12,481 bases of DNA from JAUWNP01 sp034430655. Lineage in GTDB: Bacteria > Chloroflexota > Anaerolineae > B4-G1. The stretch covers positions 1-12,481 of the forward strand of contig DAOUEC010000104.1 in NCBI GenBank assembly GCA_034430655.1. Reading direction: 5' to 3'. The position numbers and the translations under genes are program-made. Below, one piece after another: positions 1 to 6,466 of the stretch. Position 1 is the stretch's first letter. The number at the start of each line of letters is the position of its first letter. The notes under the pieces were generated by a model, which saw only the letters and a list, made by a program, of their open reading frames with translations, had not been told where the DNA came from and made no database searches.

Positions 1-1494
1 GACCTCCTCTACCGCATCTTCACCTCCCGCCACCGCTGGCTTTCGGTGCTGGCGACGCTGGTGCTGTGCGCGGTGCTGGCGCTCACCGTAGGCTACCTGC
101 TGGCGGAGTTCGGCCTCCTCATCGCCGGGGCGGGGCTGGCGGCCCTGTTCCTCGGCCTGTGGATGCTGCGCGACATCGAGGTGGCCTACTGGACTGTCAT
201 CTCCGTCGTCTGCCTGCTCCCCTTCGCCTCCTTCCCCTTCGAGATTGGCTTCACCCCCACCTTCCTCGACGCCGCACTGGGGGCGCTGTTTCTTGTCTGG
301 GCGCTCCAGATCGCCACCGGCGACCAGAGAGAGTTTGTCGGCACGCCGCTGGGGTTACCCATCGCCGTCTTCGCGCTGCTGGCGATGGGATCCTTCGTCT
401 TCGGGCTGGCCCACGCCCCGCTGACCTCCTACGTCTTGCGCCACTTCGCCGAGATACTGCTCAGCGTGGCACTGTTCTTCCTCGTCGTCAACACCGTGCG
501 CGACGCGGGGCGGCTGCGGCGCATCGTGCGGGCGCTGCTCCTGTGCGCCTTTGCCGCCGCTACCCTCGGTGTTCTGCTCTACATCGTCGCCGACCAAATC
601 TCTGACGACCTGGTCATCCGTGCCCTCTCCGCGCTGGGGCGGTTGGGCTATCCCACCGGGCCGGGCGTTCTCCGTTACATCCGCGAAGATCCCGAACTGC
701 CGATGCGGTCTACCTCCACATCGGTGGACCCCAACGTGCTGGGCAGCCTGCTCAACCTGGCGTTGGGAATCAGCGTGCCGCAGTTGTTCGCCCGGCGCCC
801 CCTCATCCGCCGCCGCTACCTGGTGCCGATGCTGGGCGTGATGGCGCTCTGCCTGGGGCTGACCATCAGCCGGGGCTCGTTGGTGGGAGTGGGGGCCGCG
901 TTGGCCATCGTCGCCACCCTGTGCTACCGCAAACTGTGGCCGCTCCTGCTCGTGGCGCTGGTGCTCATGCTCGTCCTGCCCCAGACCCAGGACTACGTCG
1001 TGCACTTCGTCCAGGGAGTGCGGGGGGAGGACCTGGCGACCAAGATGCGCTTTGGCGAGTACAAGGATGCGCTGATACTCATCAGGCGCTACCCCTGGCT
1101 GGGGGTGGGCTTCGCCGGTTCGCCCGACATTGACACCTACATCGGCGTCTCCAACGTCTATCTCCTCATCGCCGAACAGATGGGGCTGGTAGGCCTGACC
1201 AGTTTCCTCGTCGTGATGGTCGTCCTCTTCGCCCGCTTCTGGCGCACCCGACACCTGGCGGCGGCCGACGGCTCGACTGAGCTCGCCGAAGTCCCGGAAC
1301 TGGAGCCGCTGTGGTGGGGGTTGCACGCGGGCATCATCGGCGCGCTGGTGGGAGGCATCTTCGACCATTACTTCTTCAACCTGGACTTCCATCACTCCGT
1401 CACTCTCTTCTGGCTGGTGGTCGGGCTGGCGACGGCGGCGACGGAGTTGATCCGAGGGGTTGAGCGGTCCGCTGCTGGCTCAAGCAGCCTGTGA
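1..1494 (+). CDS. O-antigen ligase/polymerase-like polytopic membrane protein (5' partial)
   Basis: The reading frame is open from base 1 (DLLYRIFTSRHRWLS precedes the first in-window GTG at 46), so the true start is probably upstream. It encodes at least 497 residues with about ten to twelve hydrophobic segments. Near the C-terminus is the Wzy_C/WaaL-type pattern: an Arg-rich 'ALILIRRYPWLGVGFAG' loop followed by 'VSNVYLLIAEQMGLVG' and further membrane helices. Family members join or polymerise polyprenyl-linked glycans on the outer face of the cytoplasmic membrane, so a role in exopolysaccharide or surface-glycan assembly is inferred. The His usual in the 'HNxYL' motif is Ser here (codon 1150-1152). 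The gene ends 48 bases before the next promoter and is not part of the metal operon. It could be a polymerase rather than a ligase. Confidence 0.8.
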   Translation, partial: DLLYRIFTSRHRWLSVLATLVLCAVLALTVGYLLAEFGLLIAGAGLAALFLGLWMLRDIEVAYWTVISVVCLLPFASFPFEIGFTPTFLDAALGALFLVWALQIATGDQREFVGTPLGLPIAVFALLAMGSFVFGLAHAPLTSYVLRHFAEILLSVALFFLVVNTVRDAGRLRRIVRALLLCAFAAATLGVLLYIVADQISDDLVIRALSALGRLGYPTGPGVLRYIREDPELPMRSTSTSVDPNVLGSLLNLALGISVPQLFARRPLIRRRYLVPMLGVMALCLGLTISRGSLVGVGAALAIVATLCYRKLWPLLLVALVLMLVLPQTQDYVVHFVQGVRGEDLATKMRFGEYKDALILIRRYPWLGVGFAGSPDIDTYIGVSNVYLLIAEQMGLVGLTSFLVVMVVLFARFWRTRHLAAADGSTELAEVPELEPLWWGLHAGIIGALVGGIFDHYFFNLDFHHSVTLFWLVVGLATAATELIRGVERSAAGSSSL

Positions 1495-1542
1495 AGCCTG
1501 CCTCACGGTCTGCTGCCCCGGTCTCCCAGGTGTGATTCCCTC

Positions 1543-1571
1543 TTGACAATCTGGCCTGCTGGCAGTATAAT
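1543..1571 (+). promoter_or_regulatory. Consensus sigma70-type promoter of the metal-uptake operon
   Basis: A perfect -35 TTGACA (1543-1548) and a perfect -10 TATAAT (1566-1571) are separated by exactly 17 bases. Transcription would begin around 1578, at the edge of the Fur-type palindrome. A promoter this strong fits a gene set held off by a repressor and released on metal starvation. Confidence 0.85.
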
Positions 1572-1579
1572 GTCGCCAG

Positions 1580-1596
1580 TTGAAAATAGTTTTCAA
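1580..1596 (+). promoter_or_regulatory. Fur/Zur-family operator (7-1-7 palindrome)
   Basis: TTGAAAATAGTTTTCAA has perfect 7-bp arms around a 3-base centre. Read as a 7-1-7 box (1581-1595) it matches the Fur-family consensus TGATAATNATTATCA at 12 of 14 defined positions. It sits over the expected transcription start, directly upstream of a Fur-family gene, so autorepression is the natural reading. Which metal is sensed cannot be told from the site. Confidence 0.75.
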
Positions 1597-1601
1597 TTAC
1601 T

Positions 1602-1605
1602 GGAG
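1602..1605 (+). promoter_or_regulatory. Ribosome binding site that selects a TTG start for the regulator
   Basis: GGAG at 1602-1605 lies 7 bases before an in-frame TTG at 1613. The downstream ATGs at 1622 and 1628 have no comparable site at good spacing, and an upstream in-frame TTG at 1580 falls inside the operator, at the expected transcription start. Confidence 0.55.
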
Positions 1606-1612
1606 TGACACA

Positions 1613-2089
1613 TTGGACGAGATGCGTATGACGCAGGAGTTAAGTGCCGCTGGATTCCGGCTGACCCGGCCCCGGCGGGCGGTGCTGTGTGTGGTGGCCG
1701 AGGCGACGTGTCCGCTCACGCCGGCCGAGGTGCACGAGCAGGCGCAGGTGCACTACCCACAGGTTGGCCTGGTCACCGTCTACCGCACGCTGGAACTTCT
1801 GGCCGAATTGGGCCTGGTGCGGCGTCTCCACACCGAAGGGGGCTGCCACGGCTATGTGCGGGTGGCGATGGGCGAGGCGGGGCATCATCTGGTGTGCACC
1901 TCGTGCCACCGGGCGGTGGAGTTCCCCTGCACTGGCCTGGAGGAGACGTTGGTAGAGGTGGAGCGCCTGACCGGCTTCTCTGTCCAGGAGCACTGGCTGG
2001 AGTTGTTCGGCCTCTGTCCGGCGTGCCAGGCGAAGGAAGGAGGTGGTGGCAAGCGAGATGAGGAAAAAGACGATGAAAGTCCGTCTTAA
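1613..2089 (+). CDS. Fur-family metal-responsive repressor (probably Zur-like)
   Basis: This is a 158-residue protein from the TTG at 1613; ATG 1622 or 1628 would shorten it by 3 or 5 residues. It carries the Fur fold: an N-terminal 'GFRLTRPRRAVL' segment, the winged-helix recognition segment 'GLVTVYRTLELLAELGLV', then a dimerisation domain with 'HHLVCTSCHRAVEF' and 'EHWLELFGLCPAC'. The two CxxC pairs form the structural zinc site known in the family, and the His residues nearby are candidate sensing ligands. The HHHDH stretch typical of iron-sensing Fur is absent. Together with the downstream ZnuABC-type transporter this favours a zinc sensor, though Mn or Fe cannot be excluded. Its 3' end overlaps the receptor gene start. 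It likely represses its own operon through the palindrome at 1580-1596. Confidence 0.9.
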   Translation: MDEMRMTQELSAAGFRLTRPRRAVLCVVAEATCPLTPAEVHEQAQVHYPQVGLVTVYRTLELLAELGLVRRLHTEGGCHGYVRVAMGEAGHHLVCTSCHRAVEFPCTGLEETLVEVERLTGFSVQEHWLELFGLCPACQAKEGGGGKRDEEKDDESPS

Positions 2090-2939
2090 AACTCTGGTCG
2101 GGGTGCTTTGCGCCCTGGCCGTCCTGTCCCTAGTCGGGTGTGGCGGCGCGGCCACGCAAGCGCCCGCCGAATCTGCGGATATGCTCAATGTCGTGGTCAG
2201 CATCGTGCCGCAGCAGTATTTCGTCGAGCGCATCGGCGGGGAGCACGTCAACGTGACGGTGATGGTGCCGCCAGGCTTCAGCCCGGCGACGTACGAGCCC
2301 AAGCCGGAGCAACTGCAGGCGTTGAGCAAGGCAGATGCCTACGTACGCATCCGCGTGCCGTTCGAAGAGGCGTGGATGGAGCGCATCTCCTCGGCCAACC
2401 AGGATATGCTCGTCATAGACGAGTCCGAGGGGATCGAGCGCATCGGTGACAATGATCCGCACTTATGGCTCTCCCCGCGACTGGTCAAGGTGCAGGCGCA
2501 GACGATCTACGACGGCCTGGTCGAAGTGGATCCAGACCACGCGGCCGGCTACGAGGCCAACCTGGAAACGTTCCTGGCCGACCTGGACGAACTGGATGCC
2601 TACATTCGGGAGATGCTATCGGGGTTGGAAAGCCGCAAGTTCATGGTTTTCCATCCGGCGTGGTCCTACCTCGCCCACGACTACAACCTGGAGATGATCC
2701 CGGTTCAGATTGAGGGCAGCGATCCCAGCGCGGCTGAGATGACCGGCCTGATCCAGGCGGCGCAAGAGAACAACACCAGGGTCATCTTCGCGCAGCCAGA
2801 GTTCAGCACGGAGAGCGCGGAGGCCATCGCCGAGGAGATCGGCGGTCAGGTGCTGCTCATCAGCCCGCTGGCGCCAGACTGGTTGGACAATCTCCATCGC
2901 GTGGCGGACACCTTTGCCGAGGTGCTGGCCGGGCAGTAG
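2058..2939 (+). CDS. znuA: Metal ABC transporter substrate-binding lipoprotein (TroA/ZnuA superfamily, ZntC-like)
   Basis: From ATG 2058 this is a 293-residue lipoprotein. It has a basic n-region, a hydrophobic core and a lipobox LVGC with the lipidated Cys at residue 28. The start is uncertain: GTG 2043/2046 overlap or crowd an AAGGAGG (2037-2043), and ATG 2073 has its own GAGG. The mature part follows the cluster A-1 receptor plan: 'VVVSIVPQQYFVERIGG', 'PPGFSPATYEPKPEQ', 'NDPHLWLSP', 'KFMVFHPAWSYLAHDY', 'QPEFSTESAEAIAEEIGG', 'LISPLAPDW'. Of the usual four metal ligands, H135 and H199 are present. The first His is Ala (A77) and the late Asp is Ser (S269). There is no His-rich loop. It should capture a divalent metal outside the membrane and pass it to the permease. 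The gene overlaps the regulator by 32 bases. Confidence 0.88.
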   Translation: MRKKTMKVRLKTLVGVLCALAVLSLVGCGGAATQAPAESADMLNVVVSIVPQQYFVERIGGEHVNVTVMVPPGFSPATYEPKPEQLQALSKADAYVRIRVPFEEAWMERISSANQDMLVIDESEGIERIGDNDPHLWLSPRLVKVQAQTIYDGLVEVDPDHAAGYEANLETFLADLDELDAYIREMLSGLESRKFMVFHPAWSYLAHDYNLEMIPVQIEGSDPSAAEMTGLIQAAQENNTRVIFAQPEFSTESAEAIAEEIGGQVLLISPLAPDWLDNLHRVADTFAEVLAGQ

Positions 2940-2953
2940 AAGTGAACATGTGG

Positions 2954-2988
2954 GAGGTGCGACGCACTTCTGAAGTGCGTCGCACCTC
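2954..2988. repeat. 35-nt perfect palindrome between receptor and ATPase genes
   Basis: The left arm GAGGTGCGACGCACTTC (2954-2970) and its exact reverse complement (2972-2988) flank a single central T. In RNA this forms a very stable hairpin starting 14 bases after the receptor stop and ending immediately before the ATPase ribosome binding site (AAGGAG, 2989-2994). There is no following T-run, so it is not a standard terminator. It may set receptor-to-ATPase stoichiometry by stabilising or processing the mRNA, or it may be a dispersed palindromic repeat. Confidence 0.9.
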
Positions 2989-2994
2989 AAGGAG
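2989..2994 (+). promoter_or_regulatory. Ribosome binding site that selects a TTG start for the ATPase
   Basis: AAGGAG ends 8 bases before the TTG at 3003. No ATG or GTG in this frame lies between it and the conserved 'LCLEDVWAGYGGGPVL' start of the ATPase domain, so TTG is the best supported start. Confidence 0.75.
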
Positions 2995-3002
2995 TTGGTA
3001 CA

Positions 3003-3782
3003 TTGTCTACACGACGCGAGGTCTTATGCCTGGAAGATGTGTGGGCCGGCTATGGCGGCGGGCCGGTCCTGGAAGGTATCAATCTGTCCGTCAAGGAGCG
3101 AGACTTTGTCGGCGTCATCGGCCCCAACGGCGGCGGCAAGACGACGCTGCTCAGAGTGATGCTGGGGCTGATCCAGCCCACCCGGGGGCGCGTGCGTGTC
3201 CTGGGGCAGAGTGCCGCGCAGGCCAGGCGCTTCATCGGCTATGTGCCCCAGCAGGTGGACTTTGACCGCGACTTCCCGGTCAACGTGTGGGACGTGGCGC
3301 TGATGGGCCGCCTGGGGCAGCGAGGGTTACTACATCGTTACACGCCCCAAGACCGGCGCGCCGTCACGCGGGCGTTGCAACAAGTGGAGATGCTGGACCT
3401 GAAAGACCGGCCCATCGGTGAACTGTCTACGGGCCAACGGCAGCGGGTCTACATCGCACGGGCGCTGGCGACGGAGCCCAAAATCCTGTTCCTGGATGAG
3501 CCCACGGCCAGTGTGGATGCTCACATCACGACCAGCATCTATGAACTTTTACAGAAACTCAATGAACACATCACCATTCTTCTCGTTTCACACGATATGG
3601 GCGTGATCTCCTCGTATGTAAAGACGGTTGGCTGCCTCAACCGGCGTCTGTTCTATCACGAGTCCAGGGAGATCACGCCGGAGATGTTGGGAGAGGCATA
3701 TCGCTGCCCGATTGACCTGATCGCTCACGGTGTACCGCATCGTGTGTTTGCGCAACATCACGAGGAGGAGGTCGAGGTATGA
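3003..3782 (+). CDS. znuC: Metal ABC transporter ATP-binding protein
   Basis: A 259-residue ATPase of normal length for the family. Motifs in order are: Walker A GPNGGGKTT (residues 40-48), Q-loop Q83 in 'YVPQQVDF', a slightly altered signature LSTGQ (141-145), Walker B ILFLDEP (161-167, catalytic E166), D-loop 'SVDA', and switch His H197 in 'LLVSHDMG'. The 'VPQQVDFDRDFPVNVWDVALMGR' region is typical of Zn/Mn importers. The tail ends HHEEEVEV, which might bind metal. It powers import through the permease, with which it overlaps by 4 bases (ATGA), so the two are translationally coupled. It starts at TTG behind a good ribosome binding site. Confidence 0.93.
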   Translation: MSTRREVLCLEDVWAGYGGGPVLEGINLSVKERDFVGVIGPNGGGKTTLLRVMLGLIQPTRGRVRVLGQSAAQARRFIGYVPQQVDFDRDFPVNVWDVALMGRLGQRGLLHRYTPQDRRAVTRALQQVEMLDLKDRPIGELSTGQRQRVYIARALATEPKILFLDEPTASVDAHITTSIYELLQKLNEHITILLVSHDMGVISSYVKTVGCLNRRLFYHESREITPEMLGEAYRCPIDLIAHGVPHRVFAQHHEEEVEV

Positions 3783-4591
3783 TCACGGCCCTGCAGTTTG
3801 ACTTTATGCGCCACGCGCTGGTGGCCGGGGCGCTGGTGAGCATCGCCTGTGGCATCATCGGCGTCTACGTCGTCGTCAACCGCCTCGTCTTCATCAGCGG
3901 GGGCATCGCGCACGCCGCCTACGGTGGCATCGGGCTAGGGTACTTCCTGGGGATCAACCCGGTGTGGGGGGCCATCCTGTTTAGCCTGGCGGCGGCCCTG
4001 GGGATGGGTGTGGTGCAGCGCAAAACCAGGCAGCGCGCCGACACGATCATCGGCGTGATGTGGGCCATCGGCATGGCGGTCGGCATTGTGTTTGTGGACT
4101 TGACGAGGGGGTACGTCGTTGACTTGATGAGTTACCTGTTCGGCAGCATCCTGACCGTGCCGCGCAGCGACCTTATCATTATGGCGCTCCTCGACGTCGT
4201 CATCGTCGCGCTGGTCGTTGTCTTCTACAAAGAACTACTGGCGACGTCGTTTGACGAGACTTTCGCCACCGTCGAGAATGTGCCGGTTGATACGATCTAC
4301 ATCATCTTGCTCTGCATGGTTGCCTTGACGGTGGTGATGTTGATGCGCATCGTGGGACTGATTATGGTCATCGCGCTGCTGACGATGCCCGCTGCCATCA
4401 GCGAGCAGTTCACGTCCAACCTCAAGAAAATGATGTTTCTGTCCATTGTCCTGGGCATCGTCTTCACGACGGTGGGGCTCTGGCTTTCCTACGCGCTGAA
4501 TCTGACTTCCGGGGCGACGATTATCCTCGTGTCCGGGGGTGCTTTCCTGCTGGCCTTGCTCTACAGGAACGTCGCCGGGCGGAGGGCGTAG
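3779..4591 (+). CDS. znuB: Metal ABC transporter permease (ABC-3 family)
   Basis: A 270-residue membrane protein with about eight or nine hydrophobic helices. It begins 'MITALQFDFMRHALVAGALVS' and contains 'VVVNRLVFISGGIAHAAYGG' and 'MMFLSIVLGIVFTTVGLWLSY', both hallmarks of the ZnuB/TroC/MntB permease family. It forms the membrane channel for Zn or Mn import with the ATPase and lipoprotein receptor. The start overlaps the ATPase stop in ATGA. The DUF523-like gene follows 11 bases later, suggesting one transcript. Confidence 0.93.
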   Translation: MITALQFDFMRHALVAGALVSIACGIIGVYVVVNRLVFISGGIAHAAYGGIGLGYFLGINPVWGAILFSLAAALGMGVVQRKTRQRADTIIGVMWAIGMAVGIVFVDLTRGYVVDLMSYLFGSILTVPRSDLIIMALLDVVIVALVVVFYKELLATSFDETFATVENVPVDTIYIILLCMVALTVVMLMRIVGLIMVIALLTMPAAISEQFTSNLKKMMFLSIVLGIVFTTVGLWLSYALNLTSGATIILVSGGAFLLALLYRNVAGRRA

Positions 4592-4602
4592 GCACAGGTG
4601 TG

Positions 4603-5109
4603 ATGGGTGAGAGGAGTCCCGTATTTCTGGTCAGCGCCTGCCTGCTGGGTATCTCATGCGCCTACGACGGGCGGTCGCATCCCCAGGCAGGACTGATCGC
4701 GCTGGCGGCGCAGGGTCGCGTCGTGCCGGTCTGCCCCGAGGTGGCGGGGGGCCTGGGGGTGCCCCGGCCCCCGGCCGAGATTGTGGGCGGCGATGGGGAC
4801 GACGTGCTGGACGGGCAGGCGCGGGTGGTGACGGTCGCCGGGGAGGATGTGACGGCGGCCTATCTGCGCGGGGCGGAGTGCGCGCTGGCGGCGGCGCGAC
4901 GGTACGGCGTCACCACGGCCATCCTCAAGCAGCGCAGTCCCGCCTGTGGCGCCTCCCGCATCTACGACGGCACCTACAGCGGACGGCTGGTGGCAGGTCA
5001 GGGTGTGACGGCGGCGCTCCTGCGAAGGCATGGCGTGACCGTCCGGTCGGAGGAGAACAAGGATTGGCTGCCTCGATCCGATACACCGGACGTGAAACGT
5101 AAAGCATAG
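4603..5109 (+). CDS. DUF523 family protein, TudS-like [Fe-S] desulfidase candidate
   Basis: A 168-residue protein from ATG 4603 (GTG 4600 adds one residue; AGG upstream at 4595-4597). It shows all DUF523 hallmarks: 'VSACLLGISCAYDG', 'VCPEVAGGLGVPRPPAEI' and 'TAILKQRSPACG'. The three conserved Cys (in CLLG, CPE and SPACG) match those that hold a [4Fe-4S] cluster in the thiouracil desulfidase TudS, the characterised member of the family. The substrate here is unknown. It closes the metal-uptake operon 11 bases after the permease, which may be read-through or a link to Fe-S/Zn physiology. The last 15 or so residues (through 'TPDVKRKA') look non-conserved, and their DNA includes the GACGTGAAACGTAA 14-mer also found at 10919. 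Confidence 0.85.
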   Translation: MGERSPVFLVSACLLGISCAYDGRSHPQAGLIALAAQGRVVPVCPEVAGGLGVPRPPAEIVGGDGDDVLDGQARVVTVAGEDVTAAYLRGAECALAAARRYGVTTAILKQRSPACGASRIYDGTYSGRLVAGQGVTAALLRRHGVTVRSEENKDWLPRSDTPDVKRKA

Positions 5110-5299
5110 GTTACTACTCAAGCATCGTCATTCTGAGCGACCGAAGGAGCCTGTCCTGAGCGAAGCGAAGGAAGCGAAGAATCTCGCGTTGGCAATGATT
5201 CGACACTCGAAAAACGAGATTCCTCGTCCCTTCGGCTACGCTCAGGGCAGGCCGCCACGCTCCTCGGAATGACGCATCACGGGCAGGCTGAGTAGTAAC
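5110..5299. repeat. Inverted-repeat element 1 (MITE-like, Chloroflexota-type)
   Basis: Nested inverted repeats fill the space between two convergent genes. The outer ends GTTACTACTCA (5110-5120) and its exact complement (5289-5299) form an 11-bp perfect terminal repeat. Inside are GTCATTCTGAG (5127-5137) against CTCGGAATGAC (5263-5273), one mismatch, and CGAAGAATCTCG (5175-5186) against CGAGATTCCTCG (5215-5226), one mismatch. It carries no gene. As RNA it would fold into a long hairpin from either strand and could end transcription from both sides. Its left arm is nearly identical to the reverse complement of the right arm of element 2. Confidence 0.85.
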
Positions 5300-5321
5300 A
5301 AGCGTAGTTACGTTTTGCGCC

Positions 5322-6437
5322 TCAGGCATCCTTGAGCGAGACGATGTAATCGTGGAAGTCGGGCAGCAGTTCTTCGTAGTCATAGTCCCTCCACTGGCCG
5401 GTGGTGCCAATGGCGAACATCACCGCGCCGAGGACGTAGTCATCCTCGCGCAATTTGGTGTCGTACCAGATCATCTCTTCCACGTACCGTTCCTGCCAGT
5501 GGTTCGTGGGCTGGCCTGGTTGCCATAGCACCGGGTCGAGGCCACATTCGGTGATCGCCAGTGGGATGACCTCGTCGCGTGGGATGAGGAAATCACGGTA
5601 GAGATAGCGATAGCGCCCGGTCAGGACGCCCCGGTCTTCGTAGGGCGGTTGATCCTCCGTGGGCTCGCCCCAGCGGTGATTCATCACCGGCCAGTTGTAC
5701 TCGTGCAGCGCCAGGACGTGGCCCCCCTCTTTTGCCCGCGCGAAGACCCCCGTCTCCACGATGGCCTCCCATTCGTGCCACTTGGGCACGCCGACACTAT
5801 AGGAGAAGAGTGCCAGTTGGTAGCCGTTGTCCTCGGCGATGTTCATCGTCTCGATGAAGAATTGCGCCAGCCAGACGTGCCCTTCTATGCTGGGCGGATC
5901 GTTCTCGTTCAATATTTCCCAATAGTCCACGACGTCCTTCTCGCACTCCCAGTGCGGCATGTGCTTCTTCATCATCTCAGCGGCCTTCTCTACCGGGTCG
6001 CCACTGGGGGTCACCGCCTGCGGTTCGCCCCAGCGGGCGACGGTGACCGTCTCAGGTGAAATCTCCTTCACCTGTCGCAGGTACGCGAATTCGCCGAGCG
6101 CCTTCACCAGCGCCACGTGTGCGCCAGCGTCGTGGACGCCCTGCACGAACCCAACCGCATTGTTGGAACGTAGCGTGTGCAGACCAAGTTTCGAGGGACC
6201 GTGGGCCAGAGGCCGCTGGCCGGATACGAGAGGGAGATAGACGTGGTGGTCGAGATCGTCAGCAGCCATCCTGCCAGATACAGCCAGCGGTGCGGGCGTT
6301 TTTCTCGCACCGGCGGTCTGCGCCAGCGGGGCCATACCGCCCAGGAACCGCTGGATCAGGGCGGTGATACCCAGCGTCGCCGTCCCCTTCAGGAACTCAC
6401 GCCTATTGACCGTTTTCCTGCGCTCGTTAGTGCTCGT
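5322..6437 (-). CDS. Tat-exported glycoside-hydrolase-like protein (clan GH-A fold), apparent ACG start
   Basis: The frame runs back past the first ATG (6335) through a clear twin-arginine signal, 'VNRREFLKGTATLGITAL', to a stop at 6468-6470. No ATG, GTG or TTG precedes the twin arginines. The best start is an ACG at 6437-6435, six bases after AGGGGAG, giving STNERRKTVNRREFLKG and 371 residues in all. Export is followed by 'HHVYLPLVSG', a stretch I associate with Chloroflexota secreted proteins. The body reads as a TIM barrel with 'YWEILNENDPP' (N177-E178, acid/base candidate on strand 4), 'VLALHEYNWP', and 'IPLAITECGLD' (E297, nucleophile candidate on strand 7). This is the clan GH-A layout, and the exact GH family is not recognised. 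It probably cleaves a glycan outside the cell. Confidence 0.78.
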   Translation of the reverse strand, partial: TSTNERRKTVNRREFLKGTATLGITALIQRFLGGMAPLAQTAGARKTPAPLAVSGRMAADDLDHHVYLPLVSGQRPLAHGPSKLGLHTLRSNNAVGFVQGVHDAGAHVALVKALGEFAYLRQVKEISPETVTVARWGEPQAVTPSGDPVEKAAEMMKKHMPHWECEKDVVDYWEILNENDPPSIEGHVWLAQFFIETMNIAEDNGYQLALFSYSVGVPKWHEWEAIVETGVFARAKEGGHVLALHEYNWPVMNHRWGEPTEDQPPYEDRGVLTGRYRYLYRDFLIPRDEVIPLAITECGLDPVLWQPGQPTNHWQERYVEEMIWYDTKLREDDYVLGAVMFAIGTTGQWRDYDYEELLPDFHDYIVSLKDA

Positions 6438-6443
6438 CGGACA

Positions 6444-6450
6444 CTCCCCT
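6444..6450 (-). promoter_or_regulatory. Ribosome binding site before the ACG start
   Basis: AGGGGAG on the - strand lies six bases upstream of the ACG at 6437. Strong site, ideal spacing and the Tat N-terminus all agree on this start, so the ACG is either a rare initiator or an ATG altered by one base. Confidence 0.6.
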
Positions 6451-6466
6451 GATGCCTGGTAGTCAA

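Noticed and set aside
355..1395. 346-residue open frame antisense to the O-antigen ligase-like gene
   Set aside because: It is a low-complexity, His/Gln/Glu-rich composition typical of a GC-rich antisense shadow, with no motif; the + strand frame has clear membrane segments and a family motif.
1495..1542. Terminator after the O-antigen ligase-like gene
   Set aside because: I see no stable hairpin followed by a T-run in the 48 bases before the next promoter.
1580..1612. Upstream TTG at 1580 as start of the Fur-family gene
   Set aside because: It lies within the operator and at the expected transcription start, with no ribosome binding site; TTG 1613 has GGAG at 7-base spacing.
1640..2329. 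229-residue antisense frame across the regulator and receptor start
   Set aside because: It lies fully opposite two well-supported genes and has no recognisable domain.
5127..5273. CRISPR array suggested by repeated motifs
   Set aside because: The repeats are inverted arms of one element, without regular spacing or unique spacers, and no cas gene is present.
5114..5410. 98-residue - strand frame over repeat element 1
   Set aside because: It translates the inverted repeat and overlaps the 3' end of the glycoside-hydrolase-like gene; its residues are repeat-derived.
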